In this document: positions 8,081 to 15,105 of the stretch, piece after piece
Numbering within the stretch: position 1 is the first letter of the stretch
Layout: each line of letters starts with the position of its first letter
DNA from: Streptomyces sp. NRRL WC-3618
GTDB taxonomy: Bacteria; Actinomycetota; Actinomycetes; Streptomycetales; Streptomycetaceae
Assembly (NCBI RefSeq): GCF_001280005.1
Contig: NZ_LGDW01000069.1
Location: 1 to 16,619, forward strand
Reading direction: 5' to 3'
Length of the DNA stretch: 16,619 bases
The notes under the pieces: generated by a model
The model's database searches: none
Told to the model about the DNA's origin: nothing
Seen by the model: the letters and a program-made list of their open reading frames with translations, nothing else
Program-made: the position numbers and the translations under genes

Positions 8081-9007
8081 TCAGCCCTTGACTGCCCCGG
8101 TCAACATGCCCTTCTTGAAGTGCCGCTGGACGAACGGAGACGCCACCGCGACCGGGATCAACGCGAGGACCATCACGGCCATCTGCAGCCCCAGTGCCGA
8201 CAACTGGCCGGTGTGGACCGCCTGTTGTAGCCCGGTGGGCGCGGAGGTGTTCTTCTGGACCAGCTGGATGAGCACGTTCTGCAGTGGCAGCATCTCCTGA
8301 TCGCTCAGGTAGATGGAGGCGTTGAACCAGGCACTCCAGTAACCGACCGCGTAGAAGAGGGAGATGACGGCCAGCACCGCCCGGGACAGCGGCATGATGA
8401 TGGTCAGCAGGATCCGCACGTCCCCCGCCCCGTCGATCCGCGCGGACTCGGTGAGCTCGGGCGAGATCCCCATGAAGAAGGCCCGCAGGACGAGGATGTT
8501 GAAGACGCTGACCGCACTGGGCAGCACCAGCGACAGATAGGTCTCGGTGAGCCCCAGCGACTGCACCAGAAGGTACGTCGGGATGAGGCCGGCCCCGAAG
8601 AACATGGTCGCCATCATGGTCAGCAGGAAGAACCGGTGGCCGAGGCTGCCCGGCCGGGACAGTCCGTAGGCCGCGCCCACCGACACCGCCATCGAGAACA
8701 GTGTGCCGAACAGCGTGACCCCGACCGAGATCATGATCGCCCGGCTGACCTGGCCGCCGCTGAGCAGCTCCGTGTAGTTGATGAAGGTGATGCCCTCGGG
8801 GATCACGACGAGGCCGCCCACCCGGTCGATCACCGACTTCGGGGAGAGGCTGGTGACGATCACGATCCACAGCGGGCCGAGCACACCCAGACAGCACAGG
8901 GCGAGGAAGCCGCTCTTGGCGGTGAGACCGATCTTGCTCGCCGGCTCCTCCCACACGGGGCGGGCGGGAGCCCTGAGGCTGCGGACGAGCTGCGTGTTGA
9001 GGCTCAC
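8081..9007 (-). CDS. Carbohydrate ABC transporter permease (second subunit)
   Basis: A 308-residue inner-membrane subunit of a CUT1-type sugar importer (LplC/YtcP-like). Hydrophobic segments are visible near 34-52, 91-115, 126-148, 158-178, 198-225 and 272-290. The ATPase-contact (EAA) loop is at about 184-208 (ELTESARIDGAGD...). The C-terminus FVQRHFKKGMLTGAVKG is typical of this group. I chose the GTG at 9007 because it overlaps the stop of the preceding permease (GTGA) and gives the expected short N-terminus. The frame is open further upstream only in the shadow of that permease gene. It works with the neighbouring permease and lipoprotein; no ATPase gene is in the window. Confidence 0.9.
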   Translation of the reverse strand: MSLNTQLVRSLRAPARPVWEEPASKIGLTAKSGFLALCCLGVLGPLWIVIVTSLSPKSVIDRVGGLVVIPEGITFINYTELLSGGQVSRAIMISVGVTLFGTLFSMAVSVGAAYGLSRPGSLGHRFFLLTMMATMFFGAGLIPTYLLVQSLGLTETYLSLVLPSAVSVFNILVLRAFFMGISPELTESARIDGAGDVRILLTIIMPLSRAVLAVISLFYAVGYWSAWFNASIYLSDQEMLPLQNVLIQLVQKNTSAPTGLQQAVHTGQLSALGLQMAVMVLALIPVAVASPFVQRHFKKGMLTGAVKG

Positions 9008-10065
9008 TTCTTGTACACCCCCTGCTCGCCGAGCAGATGGGCGAACTTGTTCGCGGCCAGGACGAGACACACTCCGATGGCTCCCTTGACGAGGCCGACC
9101 GCCGCCGCATAGCTGAAGTCGCCGTTCTGGATACCCATGTTCCACACGTAGGTGTCGAGGACCTCGCTGGCCCCCACACCGACCGCGTCCCGCTGGAGCA
9201 GGAACTGCTCGAATCCGACGCTCAGCGCGTCGCCCACCCGCAGGACCAGCAGCAGTGCGATCACCGGGCGCAGCGCGGGCAGTGTCACGTGCCACATGCG
9301 GCGCCAGCGGCCCGCGCCGTCCATGGCGGCGGCCTCATAGAGGTCGGTGCTGACGGCGGCCAGCGCGGCGAGGAAGACGATGATCCCCCAGCCGGCGTCC
9401 TTCCAGACGGCCTGCGCGGTGACCAGGTACTTGAAGAGGTCCGCGTTGGTCATCAGGTCGAAGCCGGTCCACCCGTGCTTCTCCAGGGTCTGGGCGATGA
9501 TGCCCGCGCCGCCGAAGATCTGCTGGAAGACGGTGACCACGAGGACCCACGAGAAGAAGTGCGGCAGGTACATGATCGCCTGCGCCACGGCCCTCACCCG
9601 GGGCCGGATCACGCTGTTGATGAGCAGCGCGAGGGCGATGGGGATCGGGAAGAACAACACCAGCTGAAGCCCGAACAGGAGGATCGTGTTCTTGACGGCG
9701 CTCCAGAACAACGGGTCGTCCATCATCCGCGAGAACTGCTCCACGCCCACCCAGGGACTGTGGAAGATCGCGGTGATGCCGTTGCTGGAGACGTACGGGT
9801 CGTAGTCCTGGAAGGCGACGACGTTGCCGAGCAACGGAACGTAGTTGAAGAGGACGAGCAGGAGGATGACGGGCAGCGTCATCAGGACGAGTGTGCGGTC
9901 GCGGCGCAGCCGGACCCGCCATGGGACCTTGCTCTCCCTGGCCGCCCTGCGCGTCCTGCGCGCCGCCCGTCCCGTCGCGGTCGCCGCGGCGACCGCGGCC
10001 GTCGGTTCCTCGACGGCCGCGACGGAACGAGTCCCGTCGGGCCTGCTCCCAGCCGTGAGAGACAT
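9004..10065 (-). CDS. Carbohydrate ABC transporter permease (first subunit)
   Basis: A 353-residue permease of the LplB/YtcP-associated CUT1 type. It has an unusually long, Ala/Arg-rich cytoplasmic N-terminus (about 1-57). Hydrophobic segments follow near 58-82, 125-150, 163-183, 213-237, 264-285 and 318-340. The ATPase-contact loop EAAAMDGAGRWRRMW lies at 244-258. The start ATG shares its A with the stop of the binding-protein gene (TGATG), so translation is probably coupled; only a weak ribosome binding site precedes it. Its stop overlaps the GTG of the next permease. Together with the binding lipoprotein it should import the oligosaccharides released by the secreted GH74 enzyme. The sugar specificity is inferred only from context. 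Confidence 0.92.
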   Translation of the reverse strand: MSLTAGSRPDGTRSVAAVEEPTAAVAAATATGRAARRTRRAARESKVPWRVRLRRDRTLVLMTLPVILLLVLFNYVPLLGNVVAFQDYDPYVSSNGITAIFHSPWVGVEQFSRMMDDPLFWSAVKNTILLFGLQLVLFFPIPIALALLINSVIRPRVRAVAQAIMYLPHFFSWVLVVTVFQQIFGGAGIIAQTLEKHGWTGFDLMTNADLFKYLVTAQAVWKDAGWGIIVFLAALAAVSTDLYEAAAMDGAGRWRRMWHVTLPALRPVIALLLVLRVGDALSVGFEQFLLQRDAVGVGASEVLDTYVWNMGIQNGDFSYAAAVGLVKGAIGVCLVLAANKFAHLLGEQGVYKK

Positions 10066-11744
10066 CAGTTTCCGCTGCCGTTCTGGTCGATGAGCTGCTT
10101 GTACCAGTCGCGCAGCTTGTCGCCGCCGGAGGACTTCCAGGTGGAGATGGCCGCCTGCACCTCCGACATCTTGCGGTTTCCGCGCACGTAGTCGAGCTCC
10201 AGCTGCTCGAACTGGCTGGAGAGGTTCGCGTAGCGGGTCGGCTCGACGATGTTCATGCCGTACGTGGACGTCTTCTTCATGAAGGCGCCCATCCGCTGCT
10301 GCCACTCGACCTGCTTGCGGGCGATGTCCGGGAAGTCGGGGTGGGCGTAGTACGGGGCCGGCGCGGACAGCATCCCCCAGGTGTTGGTCACCTCGGAGTT
10401 GCCCAGGTCGTTCTTGACCGGAACGCCGTCCTTGACCGTGTAGTGGGTGCCCTCGATGCCGTAGTCGACGAGCATCCGCTCCTTGGTGCCGTAGGGCGCG
10501 GCCGAGAAGTCGGCGGCCGCCAGCGCGTTCTCGACCGTCGTCTTCGAGGCGCCCTTGCGGATCAGCGACCAGATGCCGGCGGGCTGGGCCGCCCACAGCT
10601 TCGGGTCGCCGCCGTCCGCGCCGAAGATGTCCATGCCCTCGATGATGAACTCCGGGTTGGACTGGGCCTGTTCGGCGGTCTTCACGTACCAGGCGGAGGT
10701 GTCGCTGTTGAAGACCAGGATCTGTCCGGAGGTGAAGCGCTGGCTGGGGTCGCCCGAGCGTGCCCGGTCGTCGGGGTGGACCACTCCCGCGTCGAAGAGC
10801 TTGCGGGTCCACTCCAGGGCCTCCAGATACGCTGGATCCTCGATGCGGTACGTCAGCTTGCCGTCGTCACCGATGTTCCAGCCGAGCGACCCGGACGGGC
10901 GGACACCGAAGATGCCCCCCGAGCTCCAGCTCATGTCGCCGCAGGCCCACACCTTGGCCTTGGCGCTGGTGGCCTCCTTGGCCCAGCTGAGGAACTCGGC
11001 GGCCGACTTGGGTACCTCGTAGCCCTTCTTGTCGAAGATGTCCTTGCGGTAGTAGGGCACGATGGAGGACGCGGGGGCGGAGGGCATCGGGATGCCGCGC
11101 AGCGCGCCGCCGAAGATGCCCATGCGCCAGGCGTCGGAGGGGATCGCGGCCAGGTTCGGGTACTTCTTGACCTTGTCGCCCGCCAGGTAGGGGCCGAGGT
11201 CCATGAACTTCGCGGTGACGGCGTTCGCGATCTTGCCGACGAGTTCCCAGCCGGGCACGACCACCATGTCGGGTATGGAGCTGGAGGCGAGGACGGCGCC
11301 GAGCTTCTGGCCGTAGGTGTTGCCGTCCTGGTTCTGCCAGGTGATCTTGGTGCCCGCAGCGGCGTCGAGACCTTTGTAGTAGGCGCATCCGGCCTTCGGC
11401 GGGGTGCCCCAGAACGGGGACATGATCTTGAAGGGGGCGCCGGTGCCGAGCTTGTCCGGGACCGAGGCGGCCAGGGCCGCGAGCTCGACCTTGCCGGTGA
11501 AGCCGGCCGCCGAACCGTTCTTCGACGGAATGTCCGGCTGGGCGACCGTGCTGGCGACGTAGGTCGGGAGCAGCTTCTCGGCGGCCTTGCCCGAGGTGGT
11601 CCCGTCGCGCGATCCGCTGTCCGAGCCGCCACAGGCGGAGAGCAGCGGCATCCCGCCGGCCACCGCTGCGGTGACCACCGCGGTGGAGGCGAGGAAGCTT
11701 CTCCGGCTGGGAGCGGAGGAGGCGGAAGCGGCGTTCGGCGTCAT
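10065..11744 (-). CDS. Sugar-binding lipoprotein of ABC importer
   Basis: A 559-residue extracellular solute-binding protein of the large LipO/YtcQ-like type that pairs with LplB/YtcP permeases. The N-terminus has a twin-arginine motif (SRRSFLAS, 13-20), a hydrophobic core and a lipobox LSAC with lipidated C38, followed by a Gly/Ser-rich linker. It should therefore be Tat-exported and anchored outside the membrane. SSSIPDMVVVPG (about 154-165) is the family's typical segment in the first lobe. Aromatic residues, common in oligosaccharide sites, are frequent throughout. The ribosome binding site AAGGG lies 8 bases before the ATG. It is the first gene of the block, next to the operator-bearing control region, so it should be the most tightly regulated. 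The likely ligand is xyloglucan oligosaccharide, inferred from the linked GH74, GH42, GH95 and GH3 genes. Confidence 0.92.
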   Translation of the reverse strand: MTPNAASASSAPSRRSFLASTAVVTAAVAGGMPLLSACGGSDSGSRDGTTSGKAAEKLLPTYVASTVAQPDIPSKNGSAAGFTGKVELAALAASVPDKLGTGAPFKIMSPFWGTPPKAGCAYYKGLDAAAGTKITWQNQDGNTYGQKLGAVLASSSIPDMVVVPGWELVGKIANAVTAKFMDLGPYLAGDKVKKYPNLAAIPSDAWRMGIFGGALRGIPMPSAPASSIVPYYRKDIFDKKGYEVPKSAAEFLSWAKEATSAKAKVWACGDMSWSSGGIFGVRPSGSLGWNIGDDGKLTYRIEDPAYLEALEWTRKLFDAGVVHPDDRARSGDPSQRFTSGQILVFNSDTSAWYVKTAEQAQSNPEFIIEGMDIFGADGGDPKLWAAQPAGIWSLIRKGASKTTVENALAAADFSAAPYGTKERMLVDYGIEGTHYTVKDGVPVKNDLGNSEVTNTWGMLSAPAPYYAHPDFPDIARKQVEWQQRMGAFMKKTSTYGMNIVEPTRYANLSSQFEQLELDYVRGNRKMSEVQAAISTWKSSGGDKLRDWYKQLIDQNGSGN

Positions 11745-11825
11745 TGCGTCAACCCTTCATGGCGCACCAGGACACCCGGCGGTGGAGCCGTCGGCTGCGG
11801 TGTCTTGAGTGGATTCGGCTGAGCT

Positions 11826-11835
11826 GAAGCGTTTC
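11826..11835. promoter_or_regulatory. Weak operator-like site GAAGCGTTTC
   Basis: One mismatch from the palindromic core GAAGCGCTTC. It lies in the predicted 5' leader of the binding-protein mRNA, 33 bases from the perfect operator at 11861. Confidence 0.35.
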
Positions 11836-11860
11836 TCCGACCGTGCAACGTTTTTCGTAG

Positions 11861-11874
11861 TCGAAGCGCTTCGA
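11861..11874. promoter_or_regulatory. LacI-type operator, binding-protein side
   Basis: TCGAAGCGCTTCGA is a perfect 14-bp palindrome with the central CG typical of LacI/GalR-family operators. It begins about 10 bases beyond the predicted -10 element of the importer promoter, so a bound repressor would cover the start of transcription. The same 14 bases occur at 12054-12067. Confidence 0.7.
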
Positions 11875-11884
11875 TGTTGCTGCG

Positions 11885-11913
11885 AGGTTAAGTGAACACT
11901 TGTGGGTGCACAA
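11885..11913 (-). promoter_or_regulatory. Predicted promoter of the importer operon
   Basis: On the minus strand, TTGTGC (11913-11908) and TAACCT (11890-11885) are separated by 17 bases, a reasonable match to a housekeeping-sigma promoter (TTG in the -35, TAnnnT in the -10). The predicted start of transcription, near 11878, lies just before the operator at 11874-11861. Confidence 0.4.
11890..11901. promoter_or_regulatory. Inverted repeat AAGTGAACACTT in the importer promoter
   Basis: A perfect inverted repeat (AAGTG, AA, CACTT) falls between the predicted -35 and -10 elements. A second one, CTTGTG-GGTG-CACAAG (11899-11914), overlaps the -35. Either could bind a second regulator. Both are unlike the GAAGCGCTTC operators. 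Confidence 0.25.
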
Positions 11914-12025
11914 GGGTCGGTTCCAAGATTCCTCCACGGTGCGAAGCCCCCTGCAACGGCCCGAACCGCCCGCACACACGGCCTGACATCACAGGCAGAA
12001 AACGGGGTTGTTGCACCTGGGTCTC

Positions 12026-12054
12026 TTGACACCCGCCCCACATCGAATGAGCAT
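12026..12054 (+). promoter_or_regulatory. Predicted promoter of the GH3 gene
   Basis: A perfect -35 box TTGACA (12026-12031) is followed 17 bases later by GAGCAT (12049-12054), which keeps A2, A5 and T6 of the -10 consensus. Transcription would start near 12061, in the middle of the operator at 12054-12067. Confidence 0.5.
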
Positions 12055-12067
12055 CGAAGCGCTTCGA
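12054..12067. promoter_or_regulatory. LacI-type operator, GH3 side
   Basis: A second perfect copy of TCGAAGCGCTTCGA. It touches the predicted -10 element and covers the predicted transcription start, a classical repressor position. It also argues that in-frame ATGs at 12008 and 12047, and the one at 12068 that directly abuts the operator, are not the GH3 start. Confidence 0.7.
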
Positions 12068-12089
12068 ATGTGCCGAGCCGCTCCAGCGC

Positions 12090-12096
12090 AAAGGGA
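12090..12096 (+). promoter_or_regulatory. GH3 ribosome binding site
   Basis: AAAGGGA lies 7 bases before the GTG at 12104 and decides that start over the upstream in-frame ATGs, none of which has such a site. Confidence 0.6.
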
Positions 12097-12103
12097 TCCC
12101 CAC

Positions 12104-14986
12104 GTGACCGCACAAACGCCGCCTTCGCCGCCATTCCGCGATCCGCAGGTGCCGACCGCGAAGCGCATCGACGACCTGCTCGCGCGTCTCAGCCTCGACG
12201 AACGGATCGCGTTCCTGCACCAGTACGCGCCCGCCGTCGAGCGCCTCGGCGTCGCGGCTTTCCGCACCGGTCAGGAGGCGCTGCACGGGGTCGCCTGGAT
12301 GGGCCCGGCGACCGTGTTCCCGCAGGCGGTCGGCCTCGGCGCGACGTGGAACGAGGAGCTCGTGCACCGCGTCGGCGAGGCGGTGTCCAAGGAGGTCCGG
12401 GCGCTGCGCACGCGGGACGACCGCGTCGGCCTCAACGTCTGGGCGCCCACGGTCAACCTGCTGCGCCACCCCCTGTGGGGCCGCAACGAGGAGGGCTACT
12501 CGGAGGATCCGAAGCTGACCTCGGCGATCGCCACCGCGTACACCCGCGGCCTGCGCGGCGACCACCCCGCCTACTGGCGTACGGCCCCGGTCCTCAAGCA
12601 CTGGCTGGCCCACAACAACGAGACCGGCAGGGACGTCACGTCCTCCTCGGTCCGCCCGCGCGTCCTGCACGAATACGACCTGCGCGCCTTCCGCGAGACG
12701 GTCGAGGCGGGCGCGGTGGCGGGTGTGATGCCCGCGTACAACCTGGTCAACGGCCGCCCCAACCACGTCTCGCCGTACCTGAAGGAGCACTTGCGCGCCT
12801 GGACGGACGACGACCTGCTGGTCTGCTCGGACGCCACCGCGCCCTCCAACCTGGTCGATTCGGAGCACTACTTCGACACCCACGAGGAGGCGACGGCCGC
12901 CTCGCTGATCGCCGGCGTGGACAGCTTCACCGACCACGGCACGGACAGCTCGAAGATCATCGCCCGCGTCCAGGGCGCCCTGTCCCAGGGCCTGCTGACG
13001 GAGGAGGACATCGACACGGCGGTCCGCCGCCAGCTCTCGGTCCGCTTCCGCCTGGGCGAGTTCGACCCGCAGTACGACCCGTACGCCGACACCTCGGACT
13101 TCGACACCCCTGCCCACCGCGCCCTGGCCCAGGAGGCCGCGGAACAGGCGATCGTCCTGCTGAAGAACGACGACGGCACGCTCCCGCTGACCCCCGGCAC
13201 CCGGGTGGCGGTCGTCGGTCTGCTCGCCGACGAGTGCAAGGCCGACTGGTACAGCGGCACCTTCCTCCACCGCTCGACACCGCTGGAGGCCCTGCGCGAG
13301 CGCTTCGGCACCGAGCACGTCGAGTTCGCCGAGGGGGCGGACCGGGTACGGCTGCGCACGTCGGCCGGTACGTTCCTGCACGCACCGGCCGCCGAGGACG
13401 CGCCCGACGTGGTCCGGGGCGCCGAGGGCGCCCTCGATCCGGCCCTCCTCGCCGGCCGCACCGACCTGCCCGCGCTCACCGCGGACGCCGAGGGCACCGA
13501 GTTCGCGCTGGTCGACTGGGGCGAGGGGCTCCTGACGCTGCGGGCGCCCGACGGCCGGTACCTGTCGGTCGCGGAGGACGGCTACGTACGGGCGTCGGCG
13601 GACCAGCCGGGCGGCTGGGTCGTCCAGGAGACGTTCCGCCTGGAGCCCCACGGGTCCGACGGGTCCGACGGGTCGCACGAAGAACGTCACCTCCTCAGGC
13701 ATGTCGGTACGGGTCGCCACGTCTCTGTCGCCGCCGACGGCGTGAAGGTTGCCGACGAGAACGAGACGTCTCCGGAGATCTTCGAACTGATCCTCGCCGA
13801 ACGTGGTGAGGAATCGGTGAAGAGTGCGGCCGCCCGGGCGGACGTGGTCGTAATGGTCGCGGGCAACGACCCGCACATCAACGGCCGCGAGACCGAGGAC
13901 CGCACGACCCTGCGCCTCCCCGCCCACCAGCGGCGCCTGCTGGACGCGGCCCGCGCGGCGAACCCCCGAACAGTCCTCGTCCTGGTCTCGGCGTACCCGT
14001 ACGCGGTCGACGTCACCGACCTCCCGGCGGCCCTGTGGACCGCGCACGGCGGACAGGCGGCGGGCACGGCACTGGCCCGCGTCCTGGCAGGCGACGTCTC
14101 CCCGGCGGGCCGCCTCCCACAGACCTGGTACGCCGACGACGCCGACCTTCCCGACCTGCTGGACTACGACATCATCGGCTCCCGGCAGACGTACCTCTAC
14201 TTCGAGGGCACACCCCTGTTCCCCTTCGGCCACGGTCTGTCGTACGCGTCGTTCGCGTACGCCGACCTGACGGCCGAGGCGGCGGACGACGAGACACTTC
14301 GGGTGTCGTTCACCGTCACCAACACCGGGGACGTCACGGCGGACGAAGTGGCGCAGCTGTACACGAGGGCGCCCGAGTCGCAGGTCGTCCGCCCGCGCAG
14401 GGAACTGCTGGCCCACCGCCGCGTCACCCTGTCCCCCGGGGCATCGGCCACCGTCTCCTTCGAACTCCCGCTCAGCTGCCTGGAGTTCTGGGACGTGGCG
14501 ACCGGCGGCCGACGCCTCGCACCGGGGGCGTACGGCCTCCTGGTGGGCGCGTCGAGCGAGGACATCCGCGCGCGTACGACGGTCCAGCTGACCGGCACCC
14601 CGGCCACGCCGCGCCCCGTACGCCAACTGGGCCTGTCGGCAGCCGACTTCGACGAGCAGCGCGGTGCCGAGATCGTCGACCTCACGAAGATGTCGGGCGA
14701 CGCGGTGACGCCGGCGGGCGGCAATGAGGCCGAACTGCTCTACCGGGACTGCGACTTCGGATCGGGCGTCACCGCGATCACGGTCGAGGTCGCGGGCAAG
14801 GGAGTGGTCGAGGTCGTCCTGGACGGCGAGGCGGAGGCGGCGGCAGAACTGACTCCGACGCCGACCGCGGGGCCGTACGACTACACGACGGTCCGAGCCT
14901 CGCTCACCGCCGACGGCGGTGTCCATGACGTGCGCCTCAGGCTGCGCGGCCCGCTGAGGCTGGCGCGCGTCGGCTTCTCCGGCTGA
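12104..14986 (+). CDS. Multidomain GH3 beta-glucosidase/beta-xylosidase
   Basis: A 960-residue GH3 enzyme without a signal peptide, so cytoplasmic. The TIM-barrel domain (about 20-320) has GRNEEGYSEDP (126-136), KHWLAHNNETGR (165-176) and the nucleophile D243 in CSDATAP. The alpha/beta sandwich domain (about 345-400 and 570-710) is split by an insertion at about 403-568. The acid/base is probably E596 or E598 in NGRETEDRTTL. The insertion has repeated segments of the type LRAPDGRYLSVAEDG and LRHVGTGRHVSVAADG, resembling a fascin-like beta-trefoil, at the place where many GH3 enzymes carry a PA14 domain. A fibronectin-III-like domain follows (about 725-812). The C-terminal 105 residues (about 855-960: DFGSGVTAITVEV..., GPYDYTTV..., HDVRLRLRG) look like a CBM6-type module. 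It should release glucose or xylose from the non-reducing end of imported oligosaccharides. The exact specificity cannot be read. Confidence 0.9.
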   Translation: MTAQTPPSPPFRDPQVPTAKRIDDLLARLSLDERIAFLHQYAPAVERLGVAAFRTGQEALHGVAWMGPATVFPQAVGLGATWNEELVHRVGEAVSKEVRALRTRDDRVGLNVWAPTVNLLRHPLWGRNEEGYSEDPKLTSAIATAYTRGLRGDHPAYWRTAPVLKHWLAHNNETGRDVTSSSVRPRVLHEYDLRAFRETVEAGAVAGVMPAYNLVNGRPNHVSPYLKEHLRAWTDDDLLVCSDATAPSNLVDSEHYFDTHEEATAASLIAGVDSFTDHGTDSSKIIARVQGALSQGLLTEEDIDTAVRRQLSVRFRLGEFDPQYDPYADTSDFDTPAHRALAQEAAEQAIVLLKNDDGTLPLTPGTRVAVVGLLADECKADWYSGTFLHRSTPLEALRERFGTEHVEFAEGADRVRLRTSAGTFLHAPAAEDAPDVVRGAEGALDPALLAGRTDLPALTADAEGTEFALVDWGEGLLTLRAPDGRYLSVAEDGYVRASADQPGGWVVQETFRLEPHGSDGSDGSHEERHLLRHVGTGRHVSVAADGVKVADENETSPEIFELILAERGEESVKSAAARADVVVMVAGNDPHINGRETEDRTTLRLPAHQRRLLDAARAANPRTVLVLVSAYPYAVDVTDLPAALWTAHGGQAAGTALARVLAGDVSPAGRLPQTWYADDADLPDLLDYDIIGSRQTYLYFEGTPLFPFGHGLSYASFAYADLTAEAADDETLRVSFTVTNTGDVTADEVAQLYTRAPESQVVRPRRELLAHRRVTLSPGASATVSFELPLSCLEFWDVATGGRRLAPGAYGLLVGASSEDIRARTTVQLTGTPATPRPVRQLGLSAADFDEQRGAEIVDLTKMSGDAVTPAGGNEAELLYRDCDFGSGVTAITVEVAGKGVVEVVLDGEAEAAAELTPTPTAGPYDYTTVRASLTADGGVHDVRLRLRGPLRLARVGFSG
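13652..13678 (+). repeat. Tandem 9-bp repeat in the GH3 gene
   Basis: GGGTCCGAC occurs twice, followed by GGGTCGCAC, encoding Gly-Ser-Asp, Gly-Ser-Asp, Gly-Ser-His. It forms a flexible loop within the inserted trefoil-like domain. Such repeats change length easily by slippage without breaking the frame. Confidence 0.7.
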
Positions 14987-15009
14987 GGGTCCGGAGCGGT
15001 CGGCACAGA

Positions 15010-15051
15010 GAAAGGGTCCGGCACCGGAAGGCATCGGTGCCGGACCCTTTC
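15010..15051. terminator. Bidirectional terminator between GH3 and aldehyde dehydrogenase
   Basis: A perfect 17-bp stem (GAAAGGGTCCGGCACCG, 15010-15026, and its complement, 15035-15051) encloses an 8-base loop, GAAGGCAT. It lies 24 bases after the GH3 stop and 55 bases after the convergent aldehyde dehydrogenase stop. No long T-tract follows, as is common in Streptomyces, but both sides end in a short AAAG/CTTT. Confidence 0.9.
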
Positions 15052-15086
15052 GGCGACGGCGCATGCGCGTCATCGCCCACTTTACG

Positions 15087-15101
15087 TGAAAACGATTCCC
15101 A
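15087..15101. promoter_or_regulatory. Zur-box-like motif
   Basis: TGAAAACGATTCCCA agrees at 12 of 15 positions with the actinobacterial zinc-repressor consensus as I remember it (TGAAAATGATTTTCA). It sits in an A/T-rich patch just beyond the end of the aldehyde dehydrogenase gene, not in front of any gene seen here, so a regulatory role is doubtful. Confidence 0.25.
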
Positions 15102-15105
15102 TTAG

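Larger units (their letters stand above)
11745..12103. promoter_or_regulatory. Divergent control region for the importer operon and GH3
   Basis: This 359-base region separates two divergent start codons. It is more A/T-rich than its surroundings and contains no convincing gene. It holds one predicted promoter in each direction, two identical 14-bp palindromes, a weaker third operator-like site and further inverted repeats, described separately. The two perfect operators are 193 bases apart centre to centre, so DNA looping by a tetramer or higher-order regulator would be possible. Confidence 0.75.

Noticed and set aside
9008..9295. An N-terminal extension of the second permease.
   Set aside because: It lies entirely inside the first permease gene in another frame; the GTG at 9007 gives the usual permease N-terminus.
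11749..11979. A 76-codon minus-strand frame in the control region that could be a leader peptide.
   Set aside because: It runs through both the predicted promoter and an operator, has ordinary non-coding codon use and no matching ribosome binding site.
12008..12103. Upstream in-frame ATG starts for GH3 (12008, 12047, 12068).
   Set aside because: Those at 12008 and 12047 lie upstream of or within the predicted promoter, and the one at 12068 abuts the operator. None has a ribosome binding site, whereas GTG 12104 has AAAGGGA at 7 bases.
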